Assembly: GCA_029204225.1 (NCBI GenBank) | Contig: CM055110.1 | Location: forward strand, 33,565,874 to 33,629,873 | Direction: 5' to 3' | DNA length: 64,000 nucleotides | Source: Diphasiastrum complanatum | Lineage: Eukaryota > Streptophyta > Lycopodiopsida > Lycopodiales > Lycopodiaceae | Part shown: piece after piece, positions 51,413-63,887 of the stretch | Numbering within the stretch: the stretch's first letter is position 1 | How the letters are laid out: each line of letters starts with the position of its first letter | Program-made: the position numbers and the translations under genes | Notes under the pieces: generated by a model | The model's input: only the letters and a program-made list of their open reading frames with translations | Database searches by the model: none | What the model was told of the DNA's origin: nothing

Positions 51413-53961
51413 TGTTAGGACTTCGACGCTGACAGTTCGCCTACTTCTGTACATAGCTCTCTGGCAAAGCGACGACTACCTACTACAAGACAAATGTAGT
51501 TAATCAAATAGATTAATGTCAACTTTCAATGTACTGATCATCTGACTTCCAAACATCAAGTAAGATCTACTGGAGTCAATGCTCTGATCAGGACGTAATC
51601 CTGCAGGCATTTTGTTAGGAATATAGTTAAGTTTGTTTTTCGAGTTCTAAAGCAAGTGATCAACTAGTTGAAGGGGTTTTGTGCCCTCAGTCTCGTGCCC
51701 AGCTTCAAGCTTCTTGTACTCATTTTTTATTTGTAATCAGAGTGCAATTTTGTCCATCGTATCGTTGTTCCATTGCGCATTGTGTATGACTTTGATTTTG
51801 AATGCTAACTGGTAACTGACGCACTTCCGATCCACATTCTGTTGGAAATTAAGCCCACAGTTGTCTCCTTGGTAAATGTTGATCGTTGATCTAGGGTCAG
51901 GTGAAACCTATTTTTGGTTCAAAGTCTACTCATTTGATACCTGCAGGAATCACAACTTATACAACCAATTAATTTAAAGAATGTCTACAATGGGCTTCCG
52001 CCTGATCTCCAGCAAAGGGTAACCAATCCTGTCATAATTTCAAGTTCAGATGTTAAATTTAATAACTTGAAGTCATTGAAGACTTGGCCATCTTCAAGGA
52101 CTTTTATAAACTAGCATTTAGAACAAGTCTGTAGATTTACATTACTTTTTCAACAGACTGCAGAAATACTCTAAGTGTCACGACAATCTATAAAAATGAA
52201 CTATAATTTTCACAATGTCGTCTTTTTCGCATTTCCCCGAAATGCAACACTTAGGCACAACTCAAAAGTTTAACTATTTTTTAACACCTTCGGCTTTTTC
52301 ACATTTTTTCAAAAAATGCAAATAGAGAGAAAATTTCCGAAGGTCATCTATTTTCATGAGTTAAACTTTTTTTAAGACACCTTCGCCTTTTTGAGGGCAC
52401 CTTTGTCATTTTGATCGTCTATTTTGAACAAGGAACGTTCCCAGCCACTTCCCGAAATTTGTGAAGTGAGAGAAAACCACTTCACGTAAAATGCGAAATG
52501 AGAGAATTTGCGACGTCCTCATCCATGTCAACATTCCCTATTCGTTAAAAGTCTACTCATCTGATACCTGCAGGAACCACAACTTAGATAGCCAGTATAT
52601 TTGAAGAACGTCCGACTGATCTCCAGCAAAGGGTAACCAATCTTGTCATAATTTCAAGTTCAGATGTTAAGTTGAATAACTTGAAGTCATTAAAGTCTTG
52701 GCCATCTTCAAGGACTTCCACAAACTAGCATTTAGAGCAAGTCAACAGATTTACATTACTTTTTCAACAGTCTGCAAACATACTCTAAGTGTCGCGACAG
52801 TCTGTAAAAATGAACTATATTTTCCACAGTGTCGTCTTTTTCGCATTTCCCCGAAATGCAACACTTAGGCACAATTCAAAAGTTTAACTGTTTTTTAACA
52901 CCTTCGTCTTTTTCACATTTTCCTAAAAAATGTGAAGAGCGAGAAAATTCCCAAAGGTCATCTATTTTCATGAGTTAACCTTTTTTTAAGACACCTTCGC
53001 CTTTAGGGCACCTTCGCCTTTTTAAGGACACCTTTTGCTTTTTGCGAAAAATGGAAGAGAGAGAAAAATCTCGAAGGTCGCCTATTTTGAATGAGGAACG
53101 TTCCCAGCCACTTCCCGAAATTTGTGAAGTGAGAGAAAACCACTTCACGTAAAATGCGAAGTGAGAGAATTTGCGATGTCCTCATCCACGTCAACATTCC
53201 CTATTCGTTGAATACACTATGTGTACAGTTGTCACAAAAGCCATATACTTCCAAGTACAACGGCTTACCTAATTAGGTGACAAACATTTAATGTACTTAA
53301 TACATGGATGCAATCTATAAGTAGATCATCCCAGCACATATTACTTGAGAGACGCTCCGTCCACAAGACGTATTATTTGAGCCTCCCAGTTACGCCGTCA
53401 TTCTGGTTGTAACTGTCATTGTTGTGCTTCAGTGTAATATAGCAGCAATACGCTTTTCTATTTGTGTATAACGTAGATGAATGCTTATTGTGATTGAATG
53501 CACTCTATTTGTTGTTTGATAACATTTGTTCACTCACTTTGATCAGAACACGGACGTCTACGACTCCTCAGTTTCTGATCAGACGATGGCTGTCTTTGAT
53601 GCTTGAGGAACTTGCGCTATCATACTGCTATTCCAATCTATTTCAGAACTAAACTTCATATTGAATTCATTTATCAGTAATACCACACACACACTATTTC
53701 TAATCTCTTCGGTGGACTGTACTCTCATTTTTGTGAGTATCAATTAATTTTTGAGATCATGTTGGGCAACTAGAAGACTTTTAGCTGTGATTATACTTAG
53801 CATAAGCTTTCTATTAGATTGTTTCTGCATCTAGCAGCTGATTGTAACGGGAGAGTTGTTCCGCAATATTCATGCTCTCTTCTTCATTTGCGTTCTTCTA
53901 TCTCCCTTCCCATCAGATTATTCCACCGACTCAAGATATCGAATTTCCCTGATTTCTTACA
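51413..53961 (+). repeat. long Ty1/copia LTR with internal tandem duplication
   Basis: It starts TGTTAGGACTTCGACG and ends TTCTTACA just before TGGTATTAGAGTGG, a primer-binding site. Internally, 51,921-52,547 and 52,548-53,209 are tandem copies of about 630-660 bp (AAAGTCTACTCATTTGATAC, TGATCTCCAGCAAAGGGTAA, CTAAGTGTC and CACCTTCG blocks). Related to 13,215-14,140. Confidence 0.65.
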
Positions 53962-54097
53962 TGGTATTAGAGTGGGTGGCTCAGTACTCTGTATTTTTCA
54001 GTGCAGATTCAGTCTTGTTTCTACCAAGACTTCATCTCAGCAAGTGTGCAACCAACAGCTTCACGCTATTGTTATTTCTATCAACAATATCACCAGA

Positions 54098-54555
54098 ATG
54101 GATTCGAGTTCTAGTTTTTCTTTGATTGACAAGCTCGATAGAAAACTACCATTTCTGGAAGTTCAAGATGAGAGTTGTGTTACTAACCAAGGAACGATGG
54201 GACATAGTTGATGGCATTGAAGTCAAACTGGAGGGAGATGCGGCCAGCATCACTAGATGGAGGCAATGAGATGGCAAGACATTTGCCTTAAGCACACTAA
54301 ATATCAAAGTCTCCCAGATCAATCACATTCGATCTGCTCAAACAACCAAGGGTGCCTGGGAAATCCTAGCAACACTTTATGACATCAAAAATGTCACATC
54401 TAAACTTCATCTGAGGAAGAAGTTCTTCACATTGAGGATGTCTGGTGCAAACACTATCTCGAGCTATCTTAATACCTACAAAAACTTCATGGAGCAGATG
54501 ACTGCAACAAGATCAAATATCGAAGATTCAGATGCAATGATGACTCTTTTATATT
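54098..54555 (+). pseudogene. Ty1/copia gag fragment
   Basis: Plus-strand frames start MDSSSSFSLIDKLDRK about 135 bp after the primer-binding site. After a shift they continue through WDIVDGIEVKLEGDAASITR, TLNIKVSQINHIRSAQTTKG and LRKKFFTLRMSGANTISSYL, the UBN2-type gag of copia elements. It ends abruptly where gypsy sequence begins. Confidence 0.8.
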
Positions 54556-56460
54556 TTTGGTCACGCACGACATAGTGCTAGGCCACGTAGTTTCAAGGCA
54601 TGATATCGCCACTGACGTCGACAAGATCCGTATAATACTTGCTTTGTTTGAGCCAGGAACTGTAGAAGTATACATTTTATGAGGCATTGCAACTATTATC
54701 AGAATTTTGTTCTAAACTTTGCTAAACTGGCCCATTTAATCTACCAGATGACCATCCAACTAGAATGGACAACTAAAGCCACAGAGGCTTTCCACAAATT
54801 CAAGAAGGCCTTAGTTACAACACCAATCCTTCGACCCCCTATCTGGACCATAGAATTCCATGTCCATACAGACGTATGCCATAGGGAGTGTTCTGACACA
54901 GCCTAGGGAGTACAAGAAGGATTACTCAATCTACTTCGCCAATACATAGTTAATTCCCACAGAGATGAACTTCACAACCGCCGAGCGTGAAGCGCTAGCC
55001 ATGGTATATAACGTGAAGAAATTTCGCCCTTACCTGCTAGCCAATCCATTTGTCTTCTTCGTAGATCACCAAGCCCTACTATACATGGTAAATAGACCAT
55101 GCCCAACTGGCCAGATCACCCAATGGCTGCGACTTCTCCAAGAGTGTGACTTTAAAATAGTCATTCGCAAAGGGAAACAACACTATCTCGTTGATCACCT
55201 CTCATAGATCCAAAATGTTCTTGAGAGTAGAGGGTCAATGACAAACTTTTTGACGCCATATTATTTCACGTCGATGCCTTTCCTGAGTGGGATATCGATA
55301 TAGTTGGATATTTTATGTCGGGACATCCTCCCCCTGAGATGAGCAAAGTAGAACGACACAGGTTAATCATTAAATCTGCCCCTTTCACGTTGATAGCAAA
55401 ACAGCTTTATCACATCTGTAATGATGGAATCATACATTGTTGTGTCCTACCGCTTGAAGTGTCCCAAGTTGTAAGTATCACCCACGAAGGAATAGGGGGA
55501 GGGCATTTTGCTGCCAAAGCTACCAATAGGAAAGTGCTGCAACATGGCCTGTGGTGGCCCACAATGTTCAAGGATATTAACTATCAAGATAAGAGGTGTA
55601 ACGTGTGCCAACGGTTCAACCGAACCCAGGGAAAAGACAGAATGTCGTTACGACCTATACTGGCATAGATGTCGTTTGAGAAATGGGGCATTGACTATGT
55701 CAGCCCTATTCGTCCAGCTGCCCATGGTTCCCAAGCTCGCTATATCATTGTAGCCACTAAGTATTGACCAAATGGGTAGAAGCCAAAGTAGTGAAGAAGG
55801 CTGATGCCAACTTTACTATTAAATTTTTGTATGACAACATCCTTGTTTGTTTTGGGTGCCCACTAGAACTCGTGAGTGATCGCAAAACACATTTCCTAAA
55901 TGAGACTATCACTCACATGTTATTCTTCTTATCTAGTTGTCCATAGGAAGAGTACACCCTATTACCCGCGTTGCAATAAGCAGAATCATCAAACAAGATC
56001 CTCTGCAAAATTATCATGAATATGGTTGAAGCTTCATGATCGGATTGAGAACATAATCTTCATGCAGCCTTATGGGCATTCAAAACCACATTCAAAGTGA
56101 GTACTAGACAAACTCCATTTTAGATGGTGTATGGACAGGAAGCCGTAATGCCTGCCGAGTTTGTATTCCAAGTCAGAGAAGCCTGCTTCCTAGCACTTCA
56201 CGCCCTAACTGTAGAGAAACAGTGATGGAAGGTCTGACATGATCAGGATATCAAGACCAAGGACCTCATTAAGGAAGAATCAGACCTACTATACAACGCC
56301 AAGCACATAAATGAAAGCTTAAGTTTCAAAGAGAAGGACCATACAAGGTAGTAGAGATCCGAACTAATGGCGGAGTCATTCTCGTCGACCTGCAAAGGCA
56401 ATTTGCTTGACACGCCCATCAACGGCAGCAGGTTGCGTCGCTACTACTCTGCCAATGTTG
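54556..56460 (+). pseudogene. Ty3/gypsy pol relic (RT end, RNase H, integrase)
   Basis: From about 54,560: LGHVVSRHDIATDVDKIRII (RT end), then NYYQNFVLNFAKLAHLIYQM, an RNase H region with MNFTTAEREALAMVYNVKKF and YLLANPFVFFVDHQALLYM. Then comes an integrase zinc-binding stretch (ITHEGIGGGHFAAKATNR, WWPTMFKDI, CNVCQRFNRTQG), then WGIDYVSPIRPAAHGSQ and a core with LYDNILVCFGCPLELVSD. Stops at about 54,682, 54,902, 55,666 and 55,766, plus shifts, break it. It lies in the same orientation as the upstream gypsy LTR at 49.9-51.0 kb and is probably part of that element. Confidence 0.85.
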
Positions 56461-56529
56461 AGCTTAGGGATGTGCCAGAAGCGCCATCCTTGCCATCTTC
56501 TTCTACTCACGATGAACCTTCAACACCCT

Positions 56530-57835
56530 GTTAGTTAGTCTAGGTAGGTGTAGATAGTTCTTGATCTAATTTCTCTAGGCAGAAAGATTAGTAGTTGTCG
56601 ATTCAAATAGATGGTAGTATAGATTAGTTAACTCTCAGCAATAGTTTGGATCTAGATCCTTAGAATCTAGGAGTTAGATCATTAGCATCTCGATTAGATC
56701 TAGAATGGTCAGGTAGATTAGATGGCTAGATCAGATATTAAAATTAGATTAGTTCTACTTAGCCAGTTAGATTAATTATTAACTAGGAAGTTTTAGCTTA
56801 GGAAGAGCTATTAGGAAGTTCACGAGCCTAGTTAGTTAAAGTTAAATGGCCCTGACCCGATAACTAGGAGAAACTAAGAAGGCCAATTAGATCTAGGTAT
56901 TCCGATCCGTTAGAATAGATTTTAGATCAAACAATCTTAGAGTAATAGATCAGGACCCATAGACTAGGGTAATTGCTGACCGTGACCCTTAAATGGCTTA
57001 CACAGAATAAGTTATCCAGGTTAGATTTTCTTATATAGTTGATCCTAGCTTAGATAGATATGCTAGTTAAGTTAGTTTAGGATCGATCGAATTGAGACAG
57101 ATAGTTAGTCGAGCAAATTTTGGACTAGTTCGACCCCTAGGATAGATGTAGATCTAGTTAATCATAGAAGTCACATATTTTTAAATTAAAGCAGCAGTTG
57201 ACCATGACCCACAAATTTAGGTAGTTAGGTAAGTCAGAATGATAGATAGGCTGGCCAGTAGTGTAGACTAGCTTAGATCAATCTAGAGTAGACAGTTTAC
57301 ATAAGTTACGTAAATTAGGTTAGGTTTACTTGTAGATTGACCCAGTTAAATTAAGAAGCTGTCCCTTAGAGTAGATAAGTCATAGTTTTGGAATAGGTAG
57401 GAATTGGCTAGGTAGGTTAGAAAGTATCGACGAAACCCTGTATGTAGGAAATCCCATTTTGTATAAACTGCCCTTGCCTTGTACAAACCCTATGTGAAAA
57501 TCTAGGCCTACCCCTCTGTTCTCCTTTTCCCTTGTAGAATTGCCCCAAAAATGTTCTAAACGGTCCGTAATATGCACTATTGCTATTTTGGACAGTCACT
57601 GTCCTTGCCATTATTGTTCTTCATTGCACTTGAATGCATGATCAAATCTGTCCAAAAAAATTCCTGCCAAAACGCAAGTTAGGCCCATTTTTTGACAAAA
57701 CTGTCATTTTTAATAAACAACGGGATGTTCTGATTAGAAAATTTTGTAAATCTGGCAGTCAATCAAAAAAATGATTGTGCATAGTGCAAGCATTGATGAT
57801 TTGGCATAGATTTAGACAGATGTCCAAAAATGATA
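56530..57835 (+). other. TTAGAT/TAGGTTAG-biased region after gypsy pol, possible LTR
   Basis: It starts TGTTAGTTAGTCTAGG soon after the end of gypsy pol. For about 900 bp it is strongly biased to words such as TTAGATC, GTTAGATT and TAGGTTAG on one strand. Position suggests a 3' LTR of the gypsy element, but its sequence does not obviously match the LTR at 49.9-51.0 kb. No gene. Confidence 0.35.
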
Positions 57836-58170
57836 GTAGGCGAGTTATAATCCTCCTATATATGGGCGAGTTATAAGAAATTGCATCTTATTATAACTCA
57901 CGGATTACTCGCCAGGCTATAACTCGCGTCCATTACTTGTCAAGGCCATTTGTGGTATAACTCTCCAATTACTCGCACCTTGTTATTATTCGCCGTTTAT
58001 AACTCGTCGTCTATTACTCGCCAGCACCATCTGTCCATTAGTCGCCAACGCCATCTTCACATTACTCACTAGCACCATCTTACTTGCGCCCATTACTCGC
58101 CCTCTGTGCATTACTCGTCTGTCTTCTATTACTCGCCCAATGTTTATAACTCGCCATCTACTATAACTCA
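57836..58170 (+). repeat. second array of TTACTCGCC / GCGAGTTATAA words
   Basis: About 15 imperfect copies of ATTACTCGCC and TATAACTCGCC, starting with inverted GGCGAGTTATAA copies. It ends just before a short open frame, as expected for the leader of a second gypsy copy. Confidence 0.7.
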
Positions 58171-58205
58171 CCCTCAATCCCATCCACATCAGTACCGACC
58201 GCATC

Positions 58206-58545
58206 CATGGCACCGAAATGTCGTCTTTCGGGCGCTACTGCCCCTCTTGGCCAAAGAGTCCGAGTCACTCGAAGCGCCACCGCACTCAGACGTTCCCCCA
58301 GCCCCTCTACATCCTCGCGCACTACTACCTCACCATCCACGTCCTAGCAGACCGGATCCACCTCGTCGTCCTCCCCAAACTCATCCACATCCCCCAACCG
58401 AGAGGAGGGAGAGACATCTCTCCGATCTGCCCGCCAACCTATTATTGTGTTGCGCGCACACCGTTGCAGTACACCGTCTTACCCCTATTCACAGAGCAAG
58501 AGATTACAACTTTTCGCGCCAACGGTTGCCTACAGTCTTAATGCC
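58206..58545 (+). pseudogene. short Ser/Thr/Pro-rich ORF remnant, possibly gag-like
   Basis: From ATG at 58206 the frame reads MAPKCRLSGATAPLGQRVRV and becomes Ser/Thr/Pro-rich until a TAG about 47 codons on; it stays rich in Ser, Pro and Arg after the stop. No conserved domain recognised. It follows the CTCGCC word array directly. GC content is higher than in neighbouring sequence. Confidence 0.35.
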
Positions 58546-58612
58546 GTAGGCCTCCACAACACGAAAGTGCTCATTTACTAGGACCTTTGCTCTGGTCGAG
58601 CAAGCCTTTTCC

Positions 58613-59314
58613 ATGTTCGACAAAGACCATTATTGAACAAAACATAATGACAAGAGTCACGTTCAATCTTGTAACAACTAGCTTTGAAATCATCAGAGCT
58701 AAAGTGATTACGTAGCCAAACAATGAAGAATTGAATTATCAGACAAAAGCAATATGAGATCATAGAGATTCTGAGAAAATACTGAATGCAAGAAAAGATA
58801 GATTGATTCAGCAAAATGATGAGCACAAGACAATTGCGAATAGAAACCATGTACTCTAAGCTATCTTTGAAAACTCTATTCGATTTGCTCTTCCATTGAT
58901 AAGCAGTAAGCGCTGATAGCAAAACTCTAAAAGAACTCTAAGAACTGAGTTAGAATGCTCAAGAGTGTCTAAGTTTGAAAGCTTGAGAGAGTTGCTAAAT
59001 TCTATTTTAATGCATTGCATGAATGAATTGCTTGAATTGACATGTAGAAGTATGATCAGCTATTTATACTAAGCAAAAATGGACATCCAGTAGGACAGCT
59101 AATTAGGTTGTAGATCATAATGGCCAGTTGACCATAGTGAGCTAGCATCCATCTAGTTAGTACTTCTTGGAAACTTACTTGTGGAATCCACCTGTGAGCG
59201 ATTTCCATGTACTTTTGCAGACTGTGTAGAAATATGCATAAAACTGTAGAGTTGGGTAGTGTAGTGGATGGAGTTAAAAAACGATTAGTCAATCATCAGG
59301 AGAATAATCCAACA
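58613..59314 (-). repeat. diverged copia LTR fragment
   Basis: The minus strand starts TGTTGGATTATTCTCC at 59314. GTGATTACGTAGCCAAACA and TCACGTTC-type phrases are shared with the copia LTRs at 35.1-37.8 kb. No primer-binding site or pol seen. Confidence 0.5.
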
Positions 59315-59469
59315 CTTTCTCAAGTAATAAATTGTGTCGCTGTTTAATACTTGCGACTCTTGATGGAGTTGTTTAAACCTATTAACAATCGACATTTGTG
59401 ACAAGTAGTGAAATTCTTGTTGTCACTTGCCAAATCATTGTCTTCATTCAAATCTGCAAAACAATTTTA

Positions 59470-59830
59470 GCACAAGTAATCAAAATTAACAATCACAATA
59501 TTCATTTTTGAATAATCACATTTTAGCATTTGTAATCTATATTCAAAAGTGTCCACAATAATCACAATTAGTTTCTAAAGTATTTCAATATTCAAGAGTA
59601 CTTATAATCAATAGTCACAATATTCACGATTAGTATCTCAGAATATTTGTTCCTCTGTATTCACAATTTTAGATCAATCTCCACGATCAGTATTCACAAT
59701 GTTCACAATCAATATACACAATATTCACGATCACTATTCACAATATTCATAATCAGTTTTCACAATATTTACAATCAACATCTCAAAATATCTGTTTCTT
59801 TGTATTCGCAATTTTAGATCTCACAAACCA
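59470..59830 (+). repeat. low-complexity ATTCACAAT repeats
   Basis: Irregular tandem phrases of CAATATTCACAATC. Within them TTTGTTCCTCTGTATTCACA and TCTGTTTCTTTGTATTCGCA lie about 140 bp apart, each followed by ATTTTAGATC. Confidence 0.7.
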
Positions 59831-62800
59831 TCAATTGAGTAGTCTTCAAGACACATATATGAAAAGTCGACCATTTCTTCACCTAATATGGAAGACATTT
59901 TCCATATTTCCTACAAAAAGAGAACACAATCACAAAATTATAATTAGATAAAGATCAAATATTACTAGTGAGAATTTATTGATCTGTTCTATTTATCACA
60001 AAAATAATAAGTAAAGTTCTCTACCTCAATGAAAACAAAACACAATACATGAGCTTCAAACATATTTGATAGTATATGCTAATCAAACAATCAAGTTGCT
60101 GGGAGATGGATCAAAGAAAAAGCTAAACTTAAAAACTTATTGAATGTAAACTTTAGATGCCAAAGTAGGCCTTTGTGGTATTCAATTGTTTTGCCTTTTT
60201 GGAATGCAAAATCTACACACATAAAATTTTCAAAATCAAAAGTCCTTTAATATAATATGATATCCTTAAATATACTTTTTATGTCAATCAACTTTTGTAT
60301 AACAAGCCATAGCTACAACTCATTGGACTACTTGTCAAGTTAAGCGATAGGTTTGGTGTCAATTTTGGTCATTATGCCCATAAGAACCCTACTAGGCAAA
60401 AAAAGGTTCATGTTGTTTATGCTGGATAAAGATCCAATAGTCCAATCGTATTCTTTAGGTGAACTTTAGTACCACAAGCAATGAAAAACTCATCTTTTAA
60501 AAGGAAAATCCTCATAAATTTGCGAATATCATTTTGGATGTTAGTTATTTCAAAATCTTAAACAAACTAATTCTAAAACCACATGATACTTAAAATTATC
60601 TAACTTTTTTTATTTTTAAATGTTTCATCATAGCTTTGAATTTTATCTTGCCAAATGACATTTAATTTAATGGCTACACATGAACCAATAATGTAAATCC
60701 AATTCTATCTATATTGTGACTTTATTTGTAGAGTATACGCTCATGTTCTAGAAAGGTTTGAGAGACATGTGTTAGTTTGATTATTCTCTCCAAAGCAAGT
60801 GGATGTAAAGTAGAGATGTAGTGGGCCTTGAAAACTGAACATCGTATCTTGCATTTACAATGTACTTACTATGAGCATAGATCATAATTCTTTGCTATAT
60901 ATCATGCCAATGATGAGCTCCAAGAATAAGGTACAAAATGTAGCATGCTAAATGATGGGCTCCAAGAATAGAGTAAGCATGTAGTAACTAATGTTTTGGC
61001 ATGCCAAAAATAGGATAAATTGCATGGATGCGTGTAGATGAAGCCCCTTAAAAATAGGATGTTTGTGAAAAATCTAGGTCTGTCATGCCCTCATATCTAT
61101 AAAAGAATCATGGCTGTCATGCTTATTGTCACTCTTGCACTTGAAAAATTTATGGGTGCCCACAAAATAATTGATGATGTCCATTTATTTAACGTCCTTG
61201 TTAACGAGCGCTATAGGCATTTGCCAGTCAGAAAAAGTAAGGTGATGTGTCATGCCTTGCAATATGCATCAAATCTGAAGAGAATAATGGGCATATCTTT
61301 CGCATTGTTAAAAGTTCAATAGTTGAGTATACACGTAATTGCATATCTCTAGTTCAATAAGAATGCGAACCATAAACTGTGCTAGCTACATAGGATTTGG
61401 GGATTACCACCACTTTTTCCAATCCAATGTGTAATTTGTTGTTATTGATATGTGTGATAGATTTTAACAAGTTTAGTCATATTTTGTTAAATTGTCAATA
61501 TGAGGCCAAAACTCATTTTAGACTTAGAGATAAAATTTTGGAAGTATATTACTTTAAAATACATTCAATAAACACTTTTTTGAAAGTGTGGGAAAGTTGG
61601 TAGTCGAGTTTGAGAGAGATTCAAATTTGAATGTTGGGTACTTTGAATCTAGACCCAGAAATAGTAGGGTTTACATTTTGGAGAGAAAGCCAAGTGGCCA
61701 AATAGGGTTTGGACCTGTTATAAAAGGATGTAACTCATGGAGAGACACATCTTCTCTCTTCTTTCTCTCATTTCATCATTATACATGGTCCTCTTTGGGT
61801 TCTACTACTCATTGGTGCACTCTCTTGATGATATCTTGCAATCTTGTGTGTAGAATGCTCATATTATGCTATTTTTGGTTTCACACGTGTGAAATACAGT
61901 AGGGTACTGTAATTGTATAGACAGAAACTATATTTTATGTTTTGGTTCATGTTTGATCAGTATCTCTTAGAGTTTGCATCTCATTTTGTATGTAGATGCT
62001 GATTTTTCTACAGTGGCAGGATTGTTGGTTTGCTCCTTATTGTAACCAAAGATCAGGGACATGGATTGGATCTTGAATGATCTGAAATCCTTCACAATAT
62101 GTTTTCATTTGGAGAATCAAACCAAACATAAAAGACCTCTAGCCCATAGATATTGGTAATACATCATTAAATATCCTCACTCTTAACAAAGATTTTGGGA
62201 GCACTTTGTATGCTAGATAGGATTGTCCATGCTAATGCATGGACGGACCAGTATGAACACTTTGTAGAAATCAATATGTATTTACTCGAGAATGATAGAA
62301 AAACACTTCAAAAGATGTTATTTAGATTAGCTATAGAGCATATGTTTTATGTTCTTTTTTACTCTTGGAAACGAGTAGCACCATGAAAGTTGAAACAAGG
62401 GCCAAGTTTAGTAATGTCATTTGACATTCGAAGGTATTTTCAGTATGTTGTTTGTTGGACTTGCACCTTAGACTATTTTGCTTTTTGCATGCCATTCATC
62501 ATTAGGGTGGCTCATACATGTCATGGGTGCATTTATTTTCTAATAAGAATATTTACTTTTTATAATGTTTAGCATATTTTGGAATTTGCCGAGCACACTA
62601 CACTATGCCTGGTGAGAACTCCAAATATTTTCTAGCCTTTGGGCCTCGTCTACATTTGCTTTGGATGTCACATGAGATAATGTCGTGTGCTTGACAATAT
62701 TCATTCCATATTGCACATGATTGTTATGACACATAATATACATCCACGATTATGAAATTCACAAAGTTTCTACATCATGGAATATGCATCTACATTTTTT

Positions 62801-62950
62801 GTACATTTCATTACTTGAAATCCTACCACATGTTATGGCAATTGAATATATGCCCATGTGCACTAAAAAAAGACAACACATTATGCTTGATAAGCGACCC
62901 ATAAATGGGTACAATAAGCTATATGCAATCCATTCGTTTTGCACAAATTT
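59831..62950. other. intergenic, no gene recognised
   Basis: AT-rich sequence with short ORFs on both strands (for example 61,038-61,322 plus and 61,588-61,902 plus). None show recognisable domains, and all are of a length expected by chance here. A near repeat, ATGATG(A/G)GCTCCAAGAATA, occurs at 60,911 and 60,953. Confidence 0.4.
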
Positions 62951-62962
62951 CATTAAGGAAGT

Positions 62963-63014
62963 GACAAAAGTTTCTTTGGTCCCAGGTTCAAGCCCCCCGT
63001 TGGGAACCAAGATG
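62963..63014 (+). mobile_element. 5'-truncated tRNA-like SINE, copy 5, with perfect target-site duplication
   Basis: It contains AGTTTCTTTGGTCCC, an intact box B-like GGTTCAAGCCCC and 3' GGGAACCAAGATG; the box A half is missing. Identical CATTAAGGAAGT flanks it at 62,951-62,962 and 63,015-63,026. Confidence 0.88.
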
Positions 63015-63086
63015 CATTAAGGAAGTTATCATCTTCTCAGATGTAGTCGTGTATCGAGCTCGCCCACCCAAGTTAAATTGTGTGTT

Positions 63087-63178
63087 GCATCTTGGTCTCC
63101 AAGGGCAGGGCTTGAACGTGGAAGTTGGGACCAAAGAAACTTCGGATGTCAAGCTAATCTACTGTACCAAATCCGATG
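63087..63178 (-). mobile_element. tRNA-like short SINE, copy 6
   Basis: The minus strand reads a decayed box A, CATCCGAAGTTTCTTTGGT, CGTTCAAGCCCTG (box B-like) and 3' CCTTGGAGACCAAGATGCA. It is inverted relative to the copy 70 bp to its left. Confidence 0.75.
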
Positions 63179-63179
63179 G

Positions 63180-63579
63180 ATAGATTTATCTTTGATGGGT
63201 TTGATAATAGCAAGAAACATTGAGAAGGTTATCCTGTAGCAGTTCTGAGGAGTGATATCGGACACATGGCATCATTCGGTTAGTTAAGAACGGGCAGATT
63301 CTGAGCCACAACAAGGCTTCTAAAACGTCTTGAATCTCCACCATAGATCTGCGTATGGTATTTGCCATCCAAGGGTGGGCTACTTGCTGTAGCCACCCTC
63401 ACCGCTCCAGCACCTTAGAGGGTGGTGAATGGCGGATACCTAGTACATAGCTTGCCTTTCCAAAGTCAAGGGCCAAGGCAAAAAAGCAAAGGGAAAAACC
63501 CATTCCAAATAGGGAAGAAAGAGTTGGGTACTTTTATCTCCAGAGTAACCGCAGCACAAAACGACACCCATTTACAATC

Positions 63580-63580
<1 letters not shown>
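63180..63580. other. region upstream of the CCCH zinc-finger gene
   Basis: No separate feature recognised. Likely promoter or 5' UTR of the gene starting at 63,816. Confidence 0.35.

Positions 63581-63613
<33 letters not shown>
63581..63613 (+). repeat. (GA)n microsatellite
   Basis: About 33 bp of GA, roughly 200 bp upstream of the CCCH start codon, so possibly in its 5' UTR. Confidence 0.95.
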
Positions 63614-63615
<2 letters not shown>

Positions 63616-63774
63616 TAGAGCTTCTGGATCATCGAAGCATGGTGCATGAGAGTCCGTGGGGTTGCTCGCTCCTGAAGCGCCTACAGAATAAGCTGTGGCC
63701 TGCCATACATGCTGCTTGATGGATTAGAGGAGGTGGTGGAGGGCAACAAACAGGACGGAGCCAGTGCTGGTTGT

Positions 63775-63817
63775 GCATCAGCATCAGCATCAGCATCAGC
63801 ATCATCATCATCATCAT
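63775..63817 (+). repeat. (CAGCAT)n(CAT)n repeat abutting a start codon
   Basis: Four CATCAG units, then five or more CAT/ATC units, ending in the ATG at 63,816. On the opposite strand it encodes an artefactual Asp-Ala repeat. Confidence 0.9.
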
Positions 63818-63887
63818 GGATGATGAGGCGTTGAAGAAATCCACGGACTGCGTCTACTTTCTGGCATCTCCGCTGACTTGCAAAAAG
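63816..63887 (+). CDS. CCCH zinc-finger protein, first coding exon (partial)
   Basis: A 24-codon exon from ATG at 63816: MDDEALKKSTDCVYFLASPL then TCKK, followed by the donor GTACGG. The DCVYFLASPLTCKKG pattern is the first half of the N-terminal CCCH finger of plant proteins of the Arabidopsis C3H17/C3H32 type, which are nuclear nucleic-acid-binding candidates. Both visible Cys are eight residues apart as in C-x8-C-x5-C-x3-H; the remaining Cys and His would lie in the next exon, outside the window. An in-frame TGA at 63,717 and no earlier ATG fix this start. The upstream GA tract and CAT repeat would be leader sequence. The call rests on one short exon, but the motif is distinctive. Confidence 0.78.

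Noticed and set aside
61038-61902. ORFs of 94 and 104 codons as host genes
   Set aside because: No recognisable motif, no convincing splice context, and length expected by chance over several kilobases.
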